Shown: in pieces, positions 4,950 to 6,178 of the stretch | How positions within the stretch are numbered: the stretch's first letter is position 1 | How the letters are laid out: each line of letters opens with the position of its first letter | Assembly: GCA_030831885.1 (NCBI GenBank) | Contig: JAURKF010000197.1 | Location: 1 to 6,178, forward strand | Length of the DNA stretch: 6,178 nt | Reading direction: 5' to 3' | Origin: Flavobacteriales bacterium | GTDB taxonomy: Bacteria > Bacteroidota > Bacteroidia > Flavobacteriales > UA16 | The notes under the pieces: model-generated | Seen by the model: the letters and a program-made list of their open reading frames with translations, nothing else | Told to the model about the DNA's origin: nothing | The model's database searches: none | Translations under genes and position numbers: made by a program

Positions 4950-6178
4950 ATGAAAATTTTACGTTGGTCAATTGTTGGGGTTCTCGTTATCTCATTGTTT
5001 CAGTTGCTTGCGCAATCGCCCCGTCCATGCTTTAAAGAACGTCCCACACCTTGGGCCGACTCGCTCCTGAAGGTTCTTTCTCTCGAGCAGAAAATAGGCC
5101 AGCTGTTTATGGTCGCAGCTTGGAGCGATCCCAATCACAAGTCGTATAACAACCAAAAAATTCAAAGTCTCATCGATGGTTATTCAATCGGTGGAATCAT
5201 TTTCATGCAAGGAAGCCCCGGACGTCAGGTTGCGCTTACCAATAGATACCAGTCAAGTTCCAAAATCCCTTTGTTAATTGGGATGGATGCTGAGTGGGGA
5301 TTGGGAATGCGTCTCGATTCTACTATTGCATATCCTCGTCAAATGACGCTGGGTGCAACCAACAATGACAGCTTGGTCTATACGTTCGGTCGAGAAATGG
5401 CTCGCCAACTGCGCCGTATTGGTGTGCATGTGAGCTTTTCACCCTGCATCGACATCAACAACAATGCGAATAACCCTGTAATATCAAGTCGTTCTTTCGG
5501 TGAGCAAAAGGAATTGGTTGCAACACACGGGGCTATGTATATGCGCGGATTACAAGACGGTGGTGTGCTGGCATGCGCCAAACACTTCCCGGGCCATGGC
5601 GATACGGATGTCGATTCTCATAAAGATTTGCCTGTTGTAGCTCACCCCTATGAGCGCCTTGATACACTGGAACTTTATCCGTACCGTCAGCTAATCGATC
5701 AAGGTCTTGGCAGTGTAATGACCGCTCATTTGTATGCTCCTTCGCTTGATCCAAATGAAAAAGTGGCTTCCACTTTATCGCGCGAGGTGATTACGAATTT
5801 GTTGCGTGGTAAAATGGGATTCGGTGGATTGGTATTTACCGATGCTATGAATATGCAGGGTATTGCGAAGTATTTTCAACCGGGAGAAGCAGAGGTAAAA
5901 GCTCTTCAGGCAGGCAACGATGTTCTGTTGTTTACTCAAGATGTACCAACCGCGATTGCTAAAATCAAGGCTGCCATCCAAAACGGCACCATTAGCATGG
6001 ATGAGCTAGACCTTCATTGTCATCGAATCCTTCAAGCGAAGGAATGGGCGGGATTGGCCAATTCTTCTCCCATTGAATCAGCTCAGGTTTATGAAGACTT
6101 GAATAATCCTCAGGCCCTGAAACTTCGTCGGGAAATCATAGAGCAGAGTATTACGGTTGTAAAGAACGAAGGAAGCAC
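4950..6178 (+). CDS. Secreted GH3 beta-N-acetylhexosaminidase (NagZ-like), N-terminal 409 residues, runs off right edge
   Basis: A signal peptide (MKILRW then a hydrophobic run, likely LLA|Q after residue 21) precedes a GH3 N-terminal TIM-barrel domain. Diagnostic motifs are IGQLFMVAAW near residue 50, GMDAEWGLGMRLD, SRSFGE, KHFPGHGDTDVDSH (residues 211-224) and VFTDAMNM with Asp298. In NagZ enzymes the Asp/His pair of the DSH loop (here Asp222, His224) is the acid/base and the Asp of the later motif is the nucleophile. Expected substrate is N-acetylglucosaminyl linkages of peptidoglycan fragments or chitin-type glycans, in the periplasm. The wording (GMDAEWGLGMRLDST, TNRYQ, CAKHFPGHGDTD) matches Bacteroidota proteins of nearly 1000 residues that carry a C-terminal beta-lactamase-like serine hydrolase; that part would lie beyond the window. 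An in-frame stop at 4935-4937 fixes the start to ATG 4950. It lies 172 bases after the lipoprotein cluster. Confidence 0.95.
   Translation, partial: MKILRWSIVGVLVISLFQLLAQSPRPCFKERPTPWADSLLKVLSLEQKIGQLFMVAAWSDPNHKSYNNQKIQSLIDGYSIGGIIFMQGSPGRQVALTNRYQSSSKIPLLIGMDAEWGLGMRLDSTIAYPRQMTLGATNNDSLVYTFGREMARQLRRIGVHVSFSPCIDINNNANNPVISSRSFGEQKELVATHGAMYMRGLQDGGVLACAKHFPGHGDTDVDSHKDLPVVAHPYERLDTLELYPYRQLIDQGLGSVMTAHLYAPSLDPNEKVASTLSREVITNLLRGKMGFGGLVFTDAMNMQGIAKYFQPGEAEVKALQAGNDVLLFTQDVPTAIAKIKAAIQNGTISMDELDLHCHRILQAKEWAGLANSSPIESAQVYEDLNNPQALKLRREIIEQSITVVKNEGS

Noticed and set aside
4811..5035. 74-codon plus-strand frame overlapping the start of the GH3 gene
   Set aside because: It runs out of frame through the GH3 signal peptide and has no recognisable content of its own.

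Overview
The window reads as a stretch of chromosome from a member of the Bacteroidota, possibly the Cytophagales/Chitinophagales side (class-level placement is a guess). The evidence is: feoA and feoB as separate genes followed by a tiny Cys-rich FeoB-associated protein; a secreted GH3 enzyme of the type that in this phylum carries a C-terminal beta-lactamase-like domain; signal peptides cut before Gln (A|Q); a -7 box of the TAnnTTTG type; weak or absent Shine-Dalgarno sequences; and moderate G+C. I see no mobile element, CRISPR array, tRNA or rRNA.

Layout. (1) Bases 1-126, minus strand: the N-terminus of an ABC-F ATPase that runs off the left edge and diverges from the feo genes. (2) Bases 127-217: divergent intergenic region with a minus-strand promoter-like box and a perfect 7-bp inverted repeat just ahead of feoA. 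(3) Bases 218-2508: a compact feoA-feoB-small Cys-rich protein operon for ferrous iron uptake. feoA and feoB overlap by one base, and the third gene (38 aa) starts on the base after the feoB stop. (4) Bases 2509-2791: a gene-free gap with short palindromes and one candidate promoter. (5) Bases 2792-4777: four consecutive small exported proteins on the plus strand. They are a 16-residue-repeat beta protein, a small periplasmic beta-rich protein, a 225-aa lipoprotein and a roughly 135-aa lipoprotein that has no ATG, GTG or TTG start in front of its signal peptide. (6) From 4950 to the right edge: the first 409 residues of a secreted NagZ-like GH3 beta-N-acetylhexosaminidase.

How the genes work together. 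FeoA, FeoB and the small protein form one Fe(II) import unit in the inner membrane. The four exported proteins and the GH3 enzyme all go to the periplasm or outer membrane, so the right two thirds of the window is envelope-directed. I cannot assign a function to any of the four small exported proteins, and I see no sequence proof that they act with the GH3 enzyme or with iron uptake.

No clearly new multi-gene system is demonstrated. The most informative oddities are the hidden non-ATG start of the lipoprotein at 4370, the six-copy 16-residue repeat protein with its aromatic C-terminal tail, the palindrome upstream of feoA, and the Thr replacing Asn in the FeoB G4 motif.
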